DNA of 64,000 nt from Pseudonocardiales bacterium (GTDB lineage Bacteria > Actinomycetota > Actinomycetes > Mycobacteriales > Pseudonocardiaceae), in contig JAHEXI010000001.1 of the NCBI GenBank assembly GCA_023252195.1, positions 588,776 through 652,775 of the forward strand. The letters run 5' to 3'. Shown here piece after piece: positions 19,397-27,629 of this stretch; the stretch's first letter is position 1, and the number at the start of each line of letters is the position of its first letter. A model generated the notes under the pieces. The model was given only the letters and a program-made list of their open reading frames with translations. It was not told the origin of the DNA and did no database searches. A program made the position numbers and the translations under genes.

Positions 19397-20391
19397 CCTG
19401 CGAGCGCGGCGAGCAGCACGCGCACGGACATCGCCCGGCGGTGCGCGGCGCCGTCGAGCTCGTCCAGGGCGCACTCCGGGTCGGCGGGGCGACCGAGGTG
19501 GGTGCAGCCTCGGGGACAGTTCTCGATCGCCGTGGCCAGGTCGGCGAAGGCGCGGACGACGTCGTCGGGAGTCACGTGCGCCAGGCCGAAGGAACGGATC
19601 CCCGGGGTGTCCACCACCCACCCACCGCCGGGTAGCGGCAGCGCCACGGCGGAGCTGGAGGTGTGCCGTCCCTTACCCACTCCACTGACCACCCCGGTGG
19701 CCCGCAATGCGTCCGGCACCAGCCGGTTCACCAGCGTCGACTTGCCCACTCCGGAGTGTCCGACGAGGACCGAGACCCGACCCGCCAGCCGCGCCCGCAC
19801 CGCGTCCACCCCGGTTTCCGGGGCGGTGACCAGAGCCGGGATGTCCAGCGCGGCGTAGCGCTCCAGGACCGCGTCCGGCGCGGCGAGGTCACGCTTGGTC
19901 AGGCACAACACCGGTGTTAACCCGCCAGCGAAACCCGCTACCAAGCAGCGATCGATCAGCCCGGTCCGCGGCGGCGGGTCGGCCAGCGAGGCCACGATGA
20001 ATAGCTGCTCGGCGTTGGCCACCACGATGCGCTCGTAGGCGTCGCCGTCGTCGGCGGTGCGGCGCAGCACGCTGGACCGCTGCTCGACCCGGACGATCCG
20101 GGCCAGCCCGTCCGGTGCGCCGCTGACTTCACCGACCAGCCCGACCTGGTCACCCACCACCACCGGGGTGCGCCCGAGCTCGCGGGCCCGCATCGCCGTC
20201 ACCCGGGCGGTCGGATCGTCATCGGGCGCGCAGGTCCACCGGCCGCGGTCCACCGCCACGACCATCGCGCCGATGGCGTCGGCATGTTCGGGGCGGCGCT
20301 TGGTGCGGGGCCGGGAACCGCGCCGCCCCGGCCGGACCCGGATGTCGGATTCGTCGAGTCCGTGACCACCGCGGTCACCGGGCCGGCTCAG
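19390..20391 (-). CDS. rsgA: Ribosome small-subunit-dependent GTPase A
   Basis: RsgA is a circularly permuted GTPase that checks late 30S maturation. The GTPase order is G4 LTKRD, G1 [10 protein letters not shown]3 DTPG, followed by a zinc cluster CPRGCTH...C. The longest frame with a standard start begins at ATG 20265, but the 42 codons before it encode [19 protein letters not shown] and RRPEHADAI, typical of actinobacterial RsgA N-termini. No ATG, GTG or TTG exists in that stretch; the only candidate is CTG 20391, whose CTGA overlaps the aroA stop. I therefore annotate a 333-residue protein with a CTG start. If wrong, the protein is 291 residues. Confidence 0.85.
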   Translation of the reverse strand: MSRPGDRGGHGLDESDIRVRPGRRGSRPRTKRRPEHADAIGAMVVAVDRGRWTCAPDDDPTARVTAMRARELGRTPVVVGDQVGLVGEVSGAPDGLARIVRVEQRSSVLRRTADDGDAYERIVVANAEQLFIVASLADPPPRTGLIDRCLVAGFAGGLTPVLCLTKRDLAAPDAVLERYAALDIPALVTAPETGVDAVRARLAGRVSVLVGHSGVGKSTLVNRLVPDALRATGVVSGVGKGRHTSSSAVALPLPGGGWVVDTPGIRSFGLAHVTPDDVVRAFADLATAIENCPRGCTHLGRPADPECALDELDGAAHRRAMSVRVLLAALAGS

Positions 20392-21683
20392 CCCGCATCA
20401 CCGGCCAGCATCTCCGACCAGCGAGCCGGAAACTCCGGCAGCGTCTTGGTCGTCGCGGCAATGTCGTCGACAGCGATTCCCGGTATCACCAAGCCGAGTA
20501 TCGCGCCCGCAGTAGCCATTCGGTGATCGGCGTAGGCGCCCCAGGGCCGGTCCGGCTCCGCGCGCAACGGCCGCGGGTGGATCTCCAGGCCGTCGCGCAT
20601 CTCCCGCACGTCGCCGCCCAGAGCCGCGATCTCGGTGGCCAGCGCCGCCAGCCGGTCGGTCTCATGTCCGCGTAGGTGGGCGATGCCGCGCAGCCGGGAA
20701 GGCCCGCTGGCCAGTGCCGCCAGCGCCACCATCGTCGGGGTGAGTTCCCCGACGTCGTGCAGGTCGGCGTCGACACCCTCAAGCCGATCGGGACCCGAGA
20801 CGGTCAGCCCGCGCTCGCCGAAGTCCACCTCGCAGCCCATCTCGGCCAGCAACCCGCGGATCGCGTCACCGGCCTGGGTGGTGCGCCGGGGCCAGCCCGG
20901 TACGGTGACCCGCCCTCCGGTGACCGCGGCCGCAGCCAGGAACACCGTCGCGTTGGACAGGTCCGGCTCGACGTCATGGTCGCCACCCACGATCGGGCCC
21001 GGCTCCACTGTCCACCAGGTCGCATCGTCGGTGGTCACCCTGACGCCCCGGTCGGCCAGCATCTGCACGGTCATCTCGATATGCGGCCGGGAGGGTACCG
21101 GCGGGCCATCGTGACGGACTGTGATGCCTCTGTCGTACCCGGCGGCGGAGAGCAACAATCCAGAGACGAACTGGGAGGAACCCGACGCGTCGATCCGCAC
21201 CTCACCGCCGGGCCGGCCAGGCACGCCGTGCAGCACGAATGGCAACGCGTCCCCGTCGATCCGGCACCCCAATGTGCGTAACGCGGCCAGCACCGCGCTC
21301 ATCGGTCGCTGCCGGGCGCGCTGGTCGCCGTCGAAGCGCACCGGGCCGTCGGCCAGCGCGGCCAGCGGCGGTACGAAGCGCATCACGGTGCCGGCCAGCC
21401 CGCAGTCCACCGTGGCGCCGCCGCGCAACCCGCTGTGCGCCGCCACGGTCAGCTCGCCGGTCGGCGCGCGTGAAACGGGCACTCCCATGGCACCCAGCGC
21501 ACCGACCATGAGATCGGTGTCCCGGCTGCGCAGTGCTCCCCGGATGGTGCCGCCAGTGCCGGCCAGCGCGGCCAGCAGCAGTGCCCGGTTCGTGATCGAC
21601 TTCGATCCCGGCACGGTGACGGTGGCGCGCACCGGTCCGCGCGCCAACGGCGCGGGCCACGGCGGCGCAGTGACAGTCGTCAT
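20388..21683 (-). CDS. aroA: 3-phosphoshikimate 1-carboxyvinyltransferase (EPSP synthase)
   Basis: A 431-residue enzyme of the shikimate pathway that joins shikimate-3-phosphate and phosphoenolpyruvate. The N-terminal [17 protein letters not shown] holds the shikimate-phosphate lysine and serine. [18 protein letters not shown] and [12 protein letters not shown] carry further substrate residues, and [16 protein letters not shown] is the PEP-site arginine/glutamate motif. EYP-type catalytic residues come from the [14 protein letters not shown] and [13 protein letters not shown] segments. ATG 21683 is a normal start. Its stop overlaps the proposed CTG start of rsgA, so the two are likely one operon. 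Confidence 0.93.
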   Translation of the reverse strand: MTTVTAPPWPAPLARGPVRATVTVPGSKSITNRALLLAALAGTGGTIRGALRSRDTDLMVGALGAMGVPVSRAPTGELTVAAHSGLRGGATVDCGLAGTVMRFVPPLAALADGPVRFDGDQRARQRPMSAVLAALRTLGCRIDGDALPFVLHGVPGRPGGEVRIDASGSSQFVSGLLLSAAGYDRGITVRHDGPPVPSRPHIEMTVQMLADRGVRVTTDDATWWTVEPGPIVGGDHDVEPDLSNATVFLAAAAVTGGRVTVPGWPRRTTQAGDAIRGLLAEMGCEVDFGERGLTVSGPDRLEGVDADLHDVGELTPTMVALAALASGPSRLRGIAHLRGHETDRLAALATEIAALGGDVREMRDGLEIHPRPLRAEPDRPWGAYADHRMATAGAILGLVIPGIAVDDIAATTKTLPEFPARWSEMLAGDAG

Positions 21684-21735
21684 GGTGCCATCATTGCGTA
21701 CCCGGCTGTTGTACTGGTCGTGCCACGATGACGCT

Positions 21736-22491
21736 ATGTGCGGTAGATACGCCTCGACCAGGGATCCCGCGACGCTCGCGGTCGACTTCGATGCGGTGGA
21801 CGCAACCGATGGCGCGGCACCTGGGGCGCACTACAACGTCGCACCGACCACTCCGGTGTTGTCGGTGGTGACCCGGCATCCGCGCGATCCACAGGGCGCC
21901 CCCGATCCGGATCGGTCGGTGCGCAGTATCCGGGTGATGCGCTGGGGACTGGTGCCGCATTGGGCCAAGGACCCGGCGGTCGGCTCCCGGTTGATCAATG
22001 CTCGGACCGAGACCGCGGCCGACAAGCCCGCGTTCCGCGATGCGGTGGCCCGGCGGCGCTGCCTGCTACCCGCCGACGGTTGGTATGAGTGGCAGCGGGG
22101 AGGGGGCCATAAGCAGCCGTTTTTCATCACCCGGGCGGACGGCGCTGGGCTCGCCCTGGCCGGACTGTGGTCGACGTGGCGGCGTCCGGACGACCCGGCG
22201 GCCCTGTTGGTGACCTGCGCGGTGCTGACCACCGAGGCGGTGGGCCCGCTCGCCGAGATTCACGACCGGATGCCGCTGATCCTGCCCACTGCGGCGTGGC
22301 AGGCCTGGCTCGATCCGGATTCCGACGATCCCGGGGGGCTGCTCGCGCCGCCGCCCGAAAATTTGATCCATGGCCTGGAGTTGCGGCCGGTCTCCACGGC
22401 GGTGAACCACGTCCGGCAGGACGGTCCTGAGCTGGTCCACCGGGTCGAGCCGGAGCAGCCGGCGCTGCTGGATCTCGATCAATTGCGGTGA
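21736..22491 (+). CDS. SRAP/HMCES-family abasic-site crosslinking protein (YedK-like)
   Basis: A 251-residue SOS-response-associated peptidase family protein. ATG 21736 is fixed by the absolutely conserved Cys2 (MCGRYAST), which becomes N-terminal and forms a covalent crosslink to abasic sites in single-stranded DNA. Other family residues are visible: N of LINARTET, E of PADGWYEW and H of [10 protein letters not shown]. The larger open frame starting at 21121 is an antisense shadow of aroA. It is divergent from aroA with 52 bases between starts and overlaps the next gene by GTGA. Its homologue in M. tuberculosis is Rv3226c. Confidence 0.9.
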   Translation: MCGRYASTRDPATLAVDFDAVDATDGAAPGAHYNVAPTTPVLSVVTRHPRDPQGAPDPDRSVRSIRVMRWGLVPHWAKDPAVGSRLINARTETAADKPAFRDAVARRRCLLPADGWYEWQRGGGHKQPFFITRADGAGLALAGLWSTWRRPDDPAALLVTCAVLTTEAVGPLAEIHDRMPLILPTAAWQAWLDPDSDDPGGLLAPPPENLIHGLELRPVSTAVNHVRQDGPELVHRVEPEQPALLDLDQLR

Positions 22492-23093
22492 CTGGGCTGA
22501 CTGTCCCGACGCCGTCCGGTCCGGCGCTCGTCGAGCTGCACGGTCCGCAACGGCCGCCGCCCGGGTCTGGCGCGGCGTTGCTGCTCGGGCACGGTGCGGG
22601 CGGCTCCACCGACGCGCCCGATCTGGTGGCCGCCACCACGGCGGCGACCGCTGCGGGAATGCACGTCGCGCTGGTCACGCAGCCCTACCGGGTCGCTGGG
22701 CGGCGCGCGCCGGCACCGGCCAAACAACTCGACGAGGCGTGGCTGGCTGTGGTGAATTACCTATCGGACGCAGAGCTCGCCGGCCTGTCGCTGATCTTCG
22801 GGGGCCGTTCCTCGGGAGCCAGGGTGGCGTGCCGCACCGCGGCAGCGGGAGGTGCGGTGGCGGTGTTGTGCCTGGCCTTCCCCGTGCACCCACCGGGGCG
22901 CCCGGAGCGCAGCCGGATGGATGAGCTGGATGCGGTGGACGTGCCGGTGCTAGTCGTGCAGGGCGAGCGGGATCCCTTCGGTCGTCCTGAACCCGCCGCC
23001 GGCCGCGAGGTCGTGCTGCTGCCCGGAGACCACTCGCTCAAGGCAGACCCCGCCGCGGTGCAACGCGCCGTGGGGCAGTGGCTACAGCGGTGA
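22488..23093 (+). CDS. Small alpha/beta hydrolase (KANL3/Tex30-like)
   Basis: A 201-residue alpha/beta-hydrolase fold protein starting at GTG 22488, overlapping the SRAP stop. LLGHGAGGSTDAPD is the oxyanion loop, GGRSSGARVACRTA is the nucleophile elbow (Ser within R-S-S-G), QGERDPFG carries the acid, and LPGDHSLK carries the histidine. The substrate is unknown; bacterial members are annotated as dienelactone hydrolase-like or hydrolases of the KANL3/Tex30 group. M. tuberculosis has a similar gene near sigH (Rv3224-Rv3225 region). Confidence 0.82.
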   Translation: MTGLTVPTPSGPALVELHGPQRPPPGSGAALLLGHGAGGSTDAPDLVAATTAATAAGMHVALVTQPYRVAGRRAPAPAKQLDEAWLAVVNYLSDAELAGLSLIFGGRSSGARVACRTAAAGGAVAVLCLAFPVHPPGRPERSRMDELDAVDVPVLVVQGERDPFGRPEPAAGREVVLLPGDHSLKADPAAVQRAVGQWLQR

Positions 23094-23107
23094 TCACGAC
23101 TTATGTG

Positions 23108-23155
23108 TCACAGGCGACATGACGTGTCGCCTGTGATACACAGACGACGATCATG
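23108..23155. terminator. Hairpin after the hydrolase gene (repeat family 1, copy 2)
   Basis: TCACAGGCGACA (23108-23119) and TGTCGCCTGTGA (23125-23136) form a perfect 12-bp stem with a 5-base loop. It is followed by CAGACGACGATCATG (23141-23155), identical to part of the hpf-secA palindrome at 11990-12004. It is a likely terminator and the second member of a repeat family. Confidence 0.65.
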
Positions 23156-23160
23156 TTGGT

Positions 23161-23186
23161 GGAATGTCGAAGCCAGCTGGGGCGTT
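23161..23186 (+). promoter_or_regulatory. SigR/SigH-type promoter of sigH
   Basis: GGAAT at 23161-23165, an 18-base spacer and GTT at 23184-23186 match the GGAAT-N18-GTT consensus established for SigR of Streptomyces and close to that of mycobacterial SigH. It implies thiol-oxidative autoinduction of sigH-rshA. The leader to GTG 23425 is then over 200 bases, with in-frame starts at 23326, 23332, 23341 and 23344 that could yield a longer isoform. Confidence 0.68.
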
Positions 23187-23424
23187 GCTCTGCCCCGTGG
23201 TACCAACAGCCCAACAGACCGACTACCGGTTAGCGCAGCAGCGCCCACCTACGACGCGCAGGTCCGGTTCGCTAGGCCGGACGCCCGGTTGGCGCGTACC
23301 CTCGACCACCAATGCGTATCTGGGCATGGGGGTGGTCGGAGTGGTGCAAGCCGACAGTGCAGAACCCGCGCAGCCCAGCTCGTCCGAATCCAGCCTTGCG
23401 CAACCAGGCTCCGAAAGGACTACC

Positions 23425-24090
23425 GTGCCAGGCCGCCCTACGGCCGTAGGTGAGGAGCCGGCGCCGACGGACAGCTCCGACCAGAGTGCCGAGGAGCAGG
23501 GCGCTCAGGAGACTCCGGAGCAGCGCACCGCGCGCTTCGAGCGTGATGCCATGCCTCTGCTCGACCAGCTCTACGCGGCCGCGCTGCGGATGACCCGTAA
23601 CCCGGCCGACGCCGAGGACCTCGTGCAGGAGACCTACCTCAAGGCTTACGGCGCCTTCGCGTCCTTCCGGGCCGGCACAAACCTCAGGGCATGGCTGTAC
23701 CGCATCCTCACCAACACCTATATCAACGGATATCGCAAGCGGCAGCGCCAGCCGGTGGCGCAACCGACTGAGGAGATCACCGACTGGCAGCTGGCTCAGG
23801 CTGCCCAACACACCTCGGCGGGTCTGCGCTCGGCGGAGATGGACGCGCTCGACCGGCTGCCCGACTCCGACGTCAAGGATGCTTTGAGCCAGCTGGCGGA
23901 GGACTTCCGGATGGCCGTCTACCTGGCCGACGTTGAAGGCTTTGCGTACAAGGAGATCGCCGAGATCATGGGTACCCCGATCGGGACTGTGATGTCGCGG
24001 CTACATCGCGGGCGAAAGCAGCTGCGCGACATGCTCACCGGGGTGGCCCGCGAGCGGGGTTTCCTGCGCGATGCGGAGGTCGCATCGTGA
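23425..24090 (+). CDS. sigH: ECF RNA polymerase sigma factor SigH/SigR
   Basis: A 221-residue group IV sigma factor responding to thiol-oxidative and heat stress. Region 2 is visible as [39 protein letters not shown] and [25 protein letters not shown]. Region 4 is [40 protein letters not shown]. Both are nearly identical to M. tuberculosis SigH. I start at GTG 23425 because GAAAGGA precedes it. The frame stays open upstream to 23164, and starts at 23326-23344 could give a form longer by about 27-33 residues, like SigR' of Streptomyces. The gene overlaps rshA by GTGA. Confidence 0.92.
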   Translation: MPGRPTAVGEEPAPTDSSDQSAEEQGAQETPEQRTARFERDAMPLLDQLYAAALRMTRNPADAEDLVQETYLKAYGAFASFRAGTNLRAWLYRILTNTYINGYRKRQRQPVAQPTEEITDWQLAQAAQHTSAGLRSAEMDALDRLPDSDVKDALSQLAEDFRMAVYLADVEGFAYKEIAEIMGTPIGTVMSRLHRGRKQLRDMLTGVARERGFLRDAEVAS

Positions 24091-24449
24091 GCTGCGGAGA
24101 TCCCCACGACACCGACTGCAGCGAGGTGCTCGCCGAGCTGTGGCTGTTTCTGGACAACGAGTGCGACCACCAGCGAGGCGAGTTGCTGCGGCGCCATCTC
24201 GACGAGTGCGGCCCGTGTTTGGAGGAATTCGGTCTTGAGGAACATCTCAAGGCACTGCTGGCGCGTAAGTGCGGCGGTGACCACGCACCCGACGCGCTGC
24301 GGCACAGGTTGCGCCAGTCGATCCACGAGATCATGCTGCGCCAAGCTGTTCTCGGCGCTGAAGTGATTGTTCAGCAGGATGACGACGGCGCCATCGTGGA
24401 AGTGTCGACCACCGTCGAAAGCCACGCCTGGCTGTCGACGGAGAGCTGA
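24087..24449 (+). CDS. rshA: Mycothiol-system zinc anti-sigma factor RshA/RsrA
   Basis: A 120-residue redox-sensitive anti-sigma factor that holds SigH inactive until its cysteines are oxidised. The ZAS motif is complete: C11, H37, C41 and C44 are in the same numbering as Streptomyces RsrA, and C3 is also present. GTG 24087 overlaps the sigH stop. The C-terminal 25 residues ([20 protein letters not shown]...) are longer than in the short mycobacterial homologue and of unknown use. A hairpin follows the stop. Confidence 0.92.
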   Translation: MSCGDPHDTDCSEVLAELWLFLDNECDHQRGELLRRHLDECGPCLEEFGLEEHLKALLARKCGGDHAPDALRHRLRQSIHEIMLRQAVLGAEVIVQQDDDGAIVEVSTTVESHAWLSTES

Positions 24450-24477
24450 GCTCACCTGGTCCCACTGGGCCTGATCC

Positions 24478-24516
24478 CACTGGGGGCCGGTCAGTGGCTG
24501 TGACGGGCCCCCAGTG
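24478..24516. terminator. Terminator between rshA and bL37
   Basis: CACTGGGGGCC (24478-24488) pairs with GGCCCCCAGTG (24506-24516), an 11-bp perfect GC-rich stem with a 17-base loop. It sits between two convergent genes and can serve both. Confidence 0.7.
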
Positions 24517-24520
24517 CGGC

Positions 24521-24595
24521 TCAGGTGTTCGGACGCTTGCCGTGGTTGGCGGCGTTCTTCTTGCGGCTACGCTTCTTGCGGCCTCGCTTGGACAC
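24521..24595 (-). CDS. 50S ribosomal protein bL37 (24 residues)
   Basis: A 24-codon gene on the minus strand from GTG 24595 to TGA 24521-24523. The product begins MSKRGRKKRSRKKNAANH and ends GKRPNT, a basic peptide nearly matching the mycobacterial ribosomal protein bL37, first seen in cryo-EM structures of the M. smegmatis ribosome. A strong ribosome site, GGGAGGGAGGA, stands just upstream on the minus strand. Its position between sigH/rshA and the TB7.3 gene agrees with the mycobacterial neighbourhood. Such a short gene is easily missed by automatic callers. Confidence 0.88.
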   Translation of the reverse strand: MSKRGRKKRSRKKNAANHGKRPNT

Positions 24596-24738
24596 GACGT
24601 CCTCCCTCCCGGGATAGGTTGATCTTCTACGATTCGATTGCGATCGTGGAGAGTGTGTCACGGTGCGCCATGACGCCGCCCACCCTGGGCCGCTACGCGT
24701 GGTTGGATAATGAAGCTGAGCGTCGAGGAGGGCGATCC

Positions 24739-24954
24739 ATGACTGAGGAGATCCGGGCTGAGATGGTGGCCAACGTGTGGAGGATCGTGGTCGCCGAAGG
24801 CGACGCGGTGTCCGACGGTGACACGTTGGTGATCCTCGAGTCGATGAAGATGGAGATCCCGGTGCTGTCAGAGGTCGAAGGAACTGTCTCGAAATTGGCG
24901 GTCGCGGAGGGTGACGTCGTGCAACAGGGCGACCTGATCGCCGTAGTCGAGTGA
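24739..24954 (+). CDS. Biotinylated carrier protein, TB7.3 type
   Basis: A 71-residue biotin carrier domain. ATG 24739 follows GAGGAGGG (24725-24732). The biotinylation motif ESMKMEIPV is central, flanked by the two half-barrels (EIRAEMVANVWRIVVAEGD and TVSKLAVAEGDVVQQGDLIAV). It closely resembles M. tuberculosis TB7.3 (Rv3221c), which is biotinylated and whose enzyme partner is not settled. The stand-alone biotin carboxylase at 3918-5255 is a possible partner. A strong convergent terminator follows. Confidence 0.92.
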   Translation: MTEEIRAEMVANVWRIVVAEGDAVSDGDTLVILESMKMEIPVLSEVEGTVSKLAVAEGDVVQQGDLIAVVE

Positions 24955-25049
24955 CCTAACGTAACAACGGTCACTCGGCGAAGTGATTCAATTTGCGCGC
25001 CGTTAACGGCGGGGCGTCGTGTGAGAATGAGGTTAAGTGCCATCCTCAA

Positions 25050-25097
25050 CGACAAGCTGGCCCGGCGCCTGATTAAACGCGCCGGACCAGCTTGTCG
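25050..25097. terminator. Bidirectional terminator between TB7.3 and whiB1
   Basis: CGACAAGCTGGCCCGGCGC (25050-25068) and its near-perfect complement at 25079-25097 form a 19-bp stem with one wobble pair and a 10-base AT-containing loop. It lies between convergent genes. Confidence 0.85.
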
Positions 25098-25115
25098 GTT
25101 CGTACTACATGCGGA

Positions 25116-25370
25116 TCAGACGCCGTTACGGGCCCCGGTACGAGCGTTGCGCCGCTTCACGGCACGTCGCTCGTCCTCGCTCATACCGCCCCACACGCCG
25201 GCATCCTGCCCGGATGTGAGTGCCCAGCTAAGGCACTCAGCATTAACCGGGCAGCGACGGCAGACGGCCTTCGCCTCGGTGATCTGCAATAGAGCGGGGC
25301 CGCTGGTTCCCACGGGGAAGAACAGCTCGGGGTCCTCGTCTCGGCAGGCCGCGCGGTGGCGCCAGTCCAT
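25116..25370 (-). CDS. whiB1: WhiB-family iron-sulfur transcriptional regulator WhiB1
   Basis: An 84-residue Wbl protein that binds a [4Fe-4S] cluster sensitive to nitric oxide and acts with the principal sigma factor. The four cluster cysteines are C9, C37, C40 and C46 (C-x2-C-x5-C), followed by the GVWGG turn and a basic tail ERRAVKRRNARTGARNGV. Length, cysteine spacing and neighbours (TB7.3, bL37) match mycobacterial WhiB1, which is essential. A perfect CRP-type site lies about 72-87 bases upstream of the start. Confidence 0.93.
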   Translation of the reverse strand: MDWRHRAACRDEDPELFFPVGTSGPALLQITEAKAVCRRCPVNAECLSWALTSGQDAGVWGGMSEDERRAVKRRNARTGARNGV

Positions 25371-25441
25371 GGTGCTTGCTCCTCGTCGATCGCGCTGGCG
25401 AACTCCGGTGTCCCAGCGCCGTCGTTAGTCTCTCATTGGCT

Positions 25442-25457
25442 TGTGAATGATTTCACA
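25442..25457. promoter_or_regulatory. CRP/Rv3676-type operator upstream of whiB1
   Basis: TGTGA-N6-TCACA (25442-25457) is a perfect cAMP receptor protein consensus palindrome. M. tuberculosis whiB1 is known to be controlled by the CRP homologue Rv3676, so the site fits. The rest of 25371-25873 is intergenic; apart from this site I see nothing specific in it. Confidence 0.72.
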
Positions 25458-25873
25458 ATCACCCGCGATGTCAAGAGCTATCGACGGGACCAGTTGGTCA
25501 GTTCACCCGACAGGGTGCCCAGCCAGCTGAACTGTTAACCGCATGTGAAACCGATTCTACAAGCGCTATTCGGGCGTAGCTGTGCGTCACGGTTGCTTGA
25601 TCACGACTGCCCGCTCCGCTCGCTCACCGCGATAGGATCATCGCGGTGAGCCCAAGGAACCCATCAACCCGGATGGCTGGTGGACTTCTCAGCAGCTAGC
25701 TCTATGGGTCTTAACGACAGCGGCCGCCAGAACGTTTCGGACCAGTTTTCGCGCCCGCTCGGCGTGTCCCTTGACAGCGCGGCCATCGTGGCCGCGACAC
25801 CATGGGGGCAGCGCGGAGGCGGCGGTTAATCTGCAGTGGTGATCGCCGAAGTAGTCGTCCGCGGTGGGGCGGC

Positions 25874-26269
25874 GTGAACACCGCCGCGCCTGGTCCGATA
25901 CGCGTGGCCGGAGTGCTGGTGGGCCTACAGGGTTTAGCTGGCGTCGTGTTCGCAGCCTGGTTGCTCGTCGAGGCGGTGCGCGCAACCAGCGGTCCGGTGC
26001 CGGTTGGGGCCACCGCGGCTTGGCTGGCGAGCTTCGGGATCCTGTTGCTCATCGTTGGCGTGAATCTGGTGCGGGGCCGCCACGGTGCTCGAAGTCCGGC
26101 TGTCGTCGCTCAGCTTCTACTGCTCGGTGTTTGCTGGTACGCCGCGGGCCCGTCATCCCAGCCTGCCTATGGCGTGGCGGCTGCGGTGTTCTGTGTGGGC
26201 GTGCTGGTGCTGCTGTTCTGCCCGGCTGCACTGCGCTGGGCCGCTGGCAGACGTCGCGAGTTCAGTTGA
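25874..26269 (+). CDS. Small integral membrane protein (Rv3217c-like position)
   Basis: A 131-residue protein with four hydrophobic segments: VAGVLVGLQGLAGVVFAAWLLV, TAAWLASFGILLLIVGVNLV, AVVAQLLLLGVCWYAAG and GVAAAVFCVGVLVLLFCPAALRWA. GTG 25874 is chosen because the upstream extension to 25802 is arginine-rich and non-hydrophobic. Its place beside whiB1 matches the membrane protein Rv3217c of M. tuberculosis. No function is known. Its 3' end overlaps the convergent SirB1-like gene by eight bases. Confidence 0.75.
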   Translation: MNTAAPGPIRVAGVLVGLQGLAGVVFAAWLLVEAVRATSGPVPVGATAAWLASFGILLLIVGVNLVRGRHGARSPAVVAQLLLLGVCWYAAGPSSQPAYGVAAAVFCVGVLVLLFCPAALRWAAGRRREFS

Positions 26270-27065
26270 GCTGCGCTCGCAAGCCCCGTGCGGTGGATTC
26301 GAGAAGCTCTGCGTGCTGTGGGAACTTGGCGATCCGCGATTCGAGGAATTTGGCGCCGTCGAGGAAGCGGCCCTGCCGGCCGAGCGTCTGGCCCAACTCG
26401 AGGAGCTCTTGGGCTCCCACCCCGGGCAGCGCCAGGCGCATCCGCAGTACCCATTCGAGGTCGGCGGCGCGTCCCAGGCCCCGGTAGACCGTCCGCAGGT
26501 TCTCCAGGATGCGTGCGAAGATCGCTCTCCGGGGCGCCGTAGTCAGCAGGTGCCGACCGAACGGGACGTCGGGACCGGCCTGGTTGGCGGTGCGGAACAG
26601 TGCCTCGCAACTGGGCAGGTCAAGCAGGGCGCCGCCATCGAAGGCGTCGAGGTAATGGTCGGTGGCCATCGGCCGGACGAGGAAATGACCGGGCATGCTG
26701 ATGCCCTCCAGTGACACCCCGGCACGGCGTCCCACTTCGAGGCAGACGACTGACAACGTGATCGGGATCCCGAGCTTGCGGTCGAGCACCTGATGTAGCA
26801 GAGAGTTGCGAGGGTCGTAGTAATTCGTGGTGTTGCCGGCGAAGGCCTCTTCGATGAACAACCGGTGGATGAGCGTTTCGAGCGAGTCGATCCCCTGGGC
26901 CAGCCGATCCAGTTCGCGAAGCCAGGTGCCGGCATCGAGGTCGGGTTCCGCACCGGCGGCGATCGCGAGCGCGCCGACATCCAGCTCGGGCCCAGGCCCG
27001 CGCCCGGCCAACAAGGCGATGAAGTGCTCGGCTGCGTCCACGGTGTAGCTGATACTACTGTTCAC
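26262..27065 (-). CDS. SirB1-type transglutaminase-like/tetratricopeptide protein
   Basis: A 267-residue protein. GTG 27065 (MNSSISYTVDAAEHFIALLA) is preferred; the frame is open to 27320 but upstream sequence belongs to sodN on the same strand in another frame. ATG 27113 is an alternative. The N-terminal domain contains NYYDPRNSLLHQVLDRKLGIPITLSVVCLEVGRRAG and SMPGHFLVRP, the transglutaminase-like core of the SirB1 family, in which the cysteine and histidine are recognisable (VVCLEV, GHFLV). The C-terminal 80 residues form TPR-like helices. The biological role is unknown. Confidence 0.83.
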   Translation of the reverse strand: MNSSISYTVDAAEHFIALLAGRGPGPELDVGALAIAAGAEPDLDAGTWLRELDRLAQGIDSLETLIHRLFIEEAFAGNTTNYYDPRNSLLHQVLDRKLGIPITLSVVCLEVGRRAGVSLEGISMPGHFLVRPMATDHYLDAFDGGALLDLPSCEALFRTANQAGPDVPFGRHLLTTAPRRAIFARILENLRTVYRGLGRAADLEWVLRMRLALPGVGAQELLELGQTLGRQGRFLDGAKFLESRIAKFPQHAELLESTARGLRAQLN

Positions 27066-27130
27066 CGGCGTGACGCGATGCTGACCAGCGACAAGAATTC
27101 CGCTGGCCAGCATCGTCGTCCGGGCCGCGA

Positions 27131-27544
27131 TCAGGAGGCCTGCTTGGTCTCCCAGAAGATCTTGTCGATTTCCGCGATGTAGTCCAGCAGCTCTTGGCCG
27201 GTTTTGGGATCGGTCGAGCCCTTGGTACCCGATGCACCCGCAGCCTTGGTGGCCTTGTTGAACAGCTCGTGCAGCTGTGGGTACTTCTCGAAGTGTGGCG
27301 GCTTGAAGTAGTCGGTCCACAGCACCCAGAGATGGTGCTTGACCAGGTCGCTGCGCTGCTCCTTGATCTCGATGGCGCGCGAGCGGAACTCCGGGTCCAC
27401 GTTGGACTGGTACTTCTCCTGGATCCCCTTCACCGACTCGGCTTCGATCCGGGCCTGCGCCGGGTCATATACGCCGCACGGGAGGTCGCAGTGCGCAGTA
27501 ACCTCCATGCGGGGGCGGTGCAGAATGCGCGACGACAGTCGCAT
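27131..27544 (-). CDS. sodN: Nickel superoxide dismutase (NiSOD) precursor
   Basis: A 137-residue precursor of the hexameric cytosolic nickel enzyme that disproportionates superoxide. ATG 27544 follows AGGGAGGA. Residues 1-17 (MRLSSRILHRPRMEVTA) are the leader removed to expose the nickel hook His18-Cys19-Asp-Leu-Pro-Cys23-Gly-x-Tyr26, with all nickel ligands intact. The rest is a four-helix bundle rich in charged residues. The gene for the maturation protease SodX is divergent, 85 bases away. In Streptomyces sodN is induced by nickel; no clear Nur or Fur box is visible here, only a CGCGA-N6-TCGCG palindrome at 27579-27594. Confidence 0.96.
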   Translation of the reverse strand: MRLSSRILHRPRMEVTAHCDLPCGVYDPAQARIEAESVKGIQEKYQSNVDPEFRSRAIEIKEQRSDLVKHHLWVLWTDYFKPPHFEKYPQLHELFNKATKAAGASGTKGSTDPKTGQELLDYIAEIDKIFWETKQAS

Positions 27545-27578
27545 CGTTCCTCCCTGACAATGTGGTGTTTTGACGTCA

Positions 27579-27594
27579 CGCGATCTTACTCGCG
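27579..27594. promoter_or_regulatory. Palindrome in the sodN-sodX divergent promoter
   Basis: CGCGA (27579-27583), six bases, and TCGCG (27590-27594) form an inverted repeat centred between the two start codons. It is a candidate operator for coordinate control of NiSOD and its protease; there is no independent support. Confidence 0.28.
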
Positions 27595-27629
27595 ACTGGA
27601 GTGCCGAGCATCCCGGATGGTGATCTTTC

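Noticed and set aside
25620..25800. Possible small RNA or tRNA upstream of the membrane protein gene
   Set aside because: No cloverleaf or CCA end and no stable conserved fold could be drawn.
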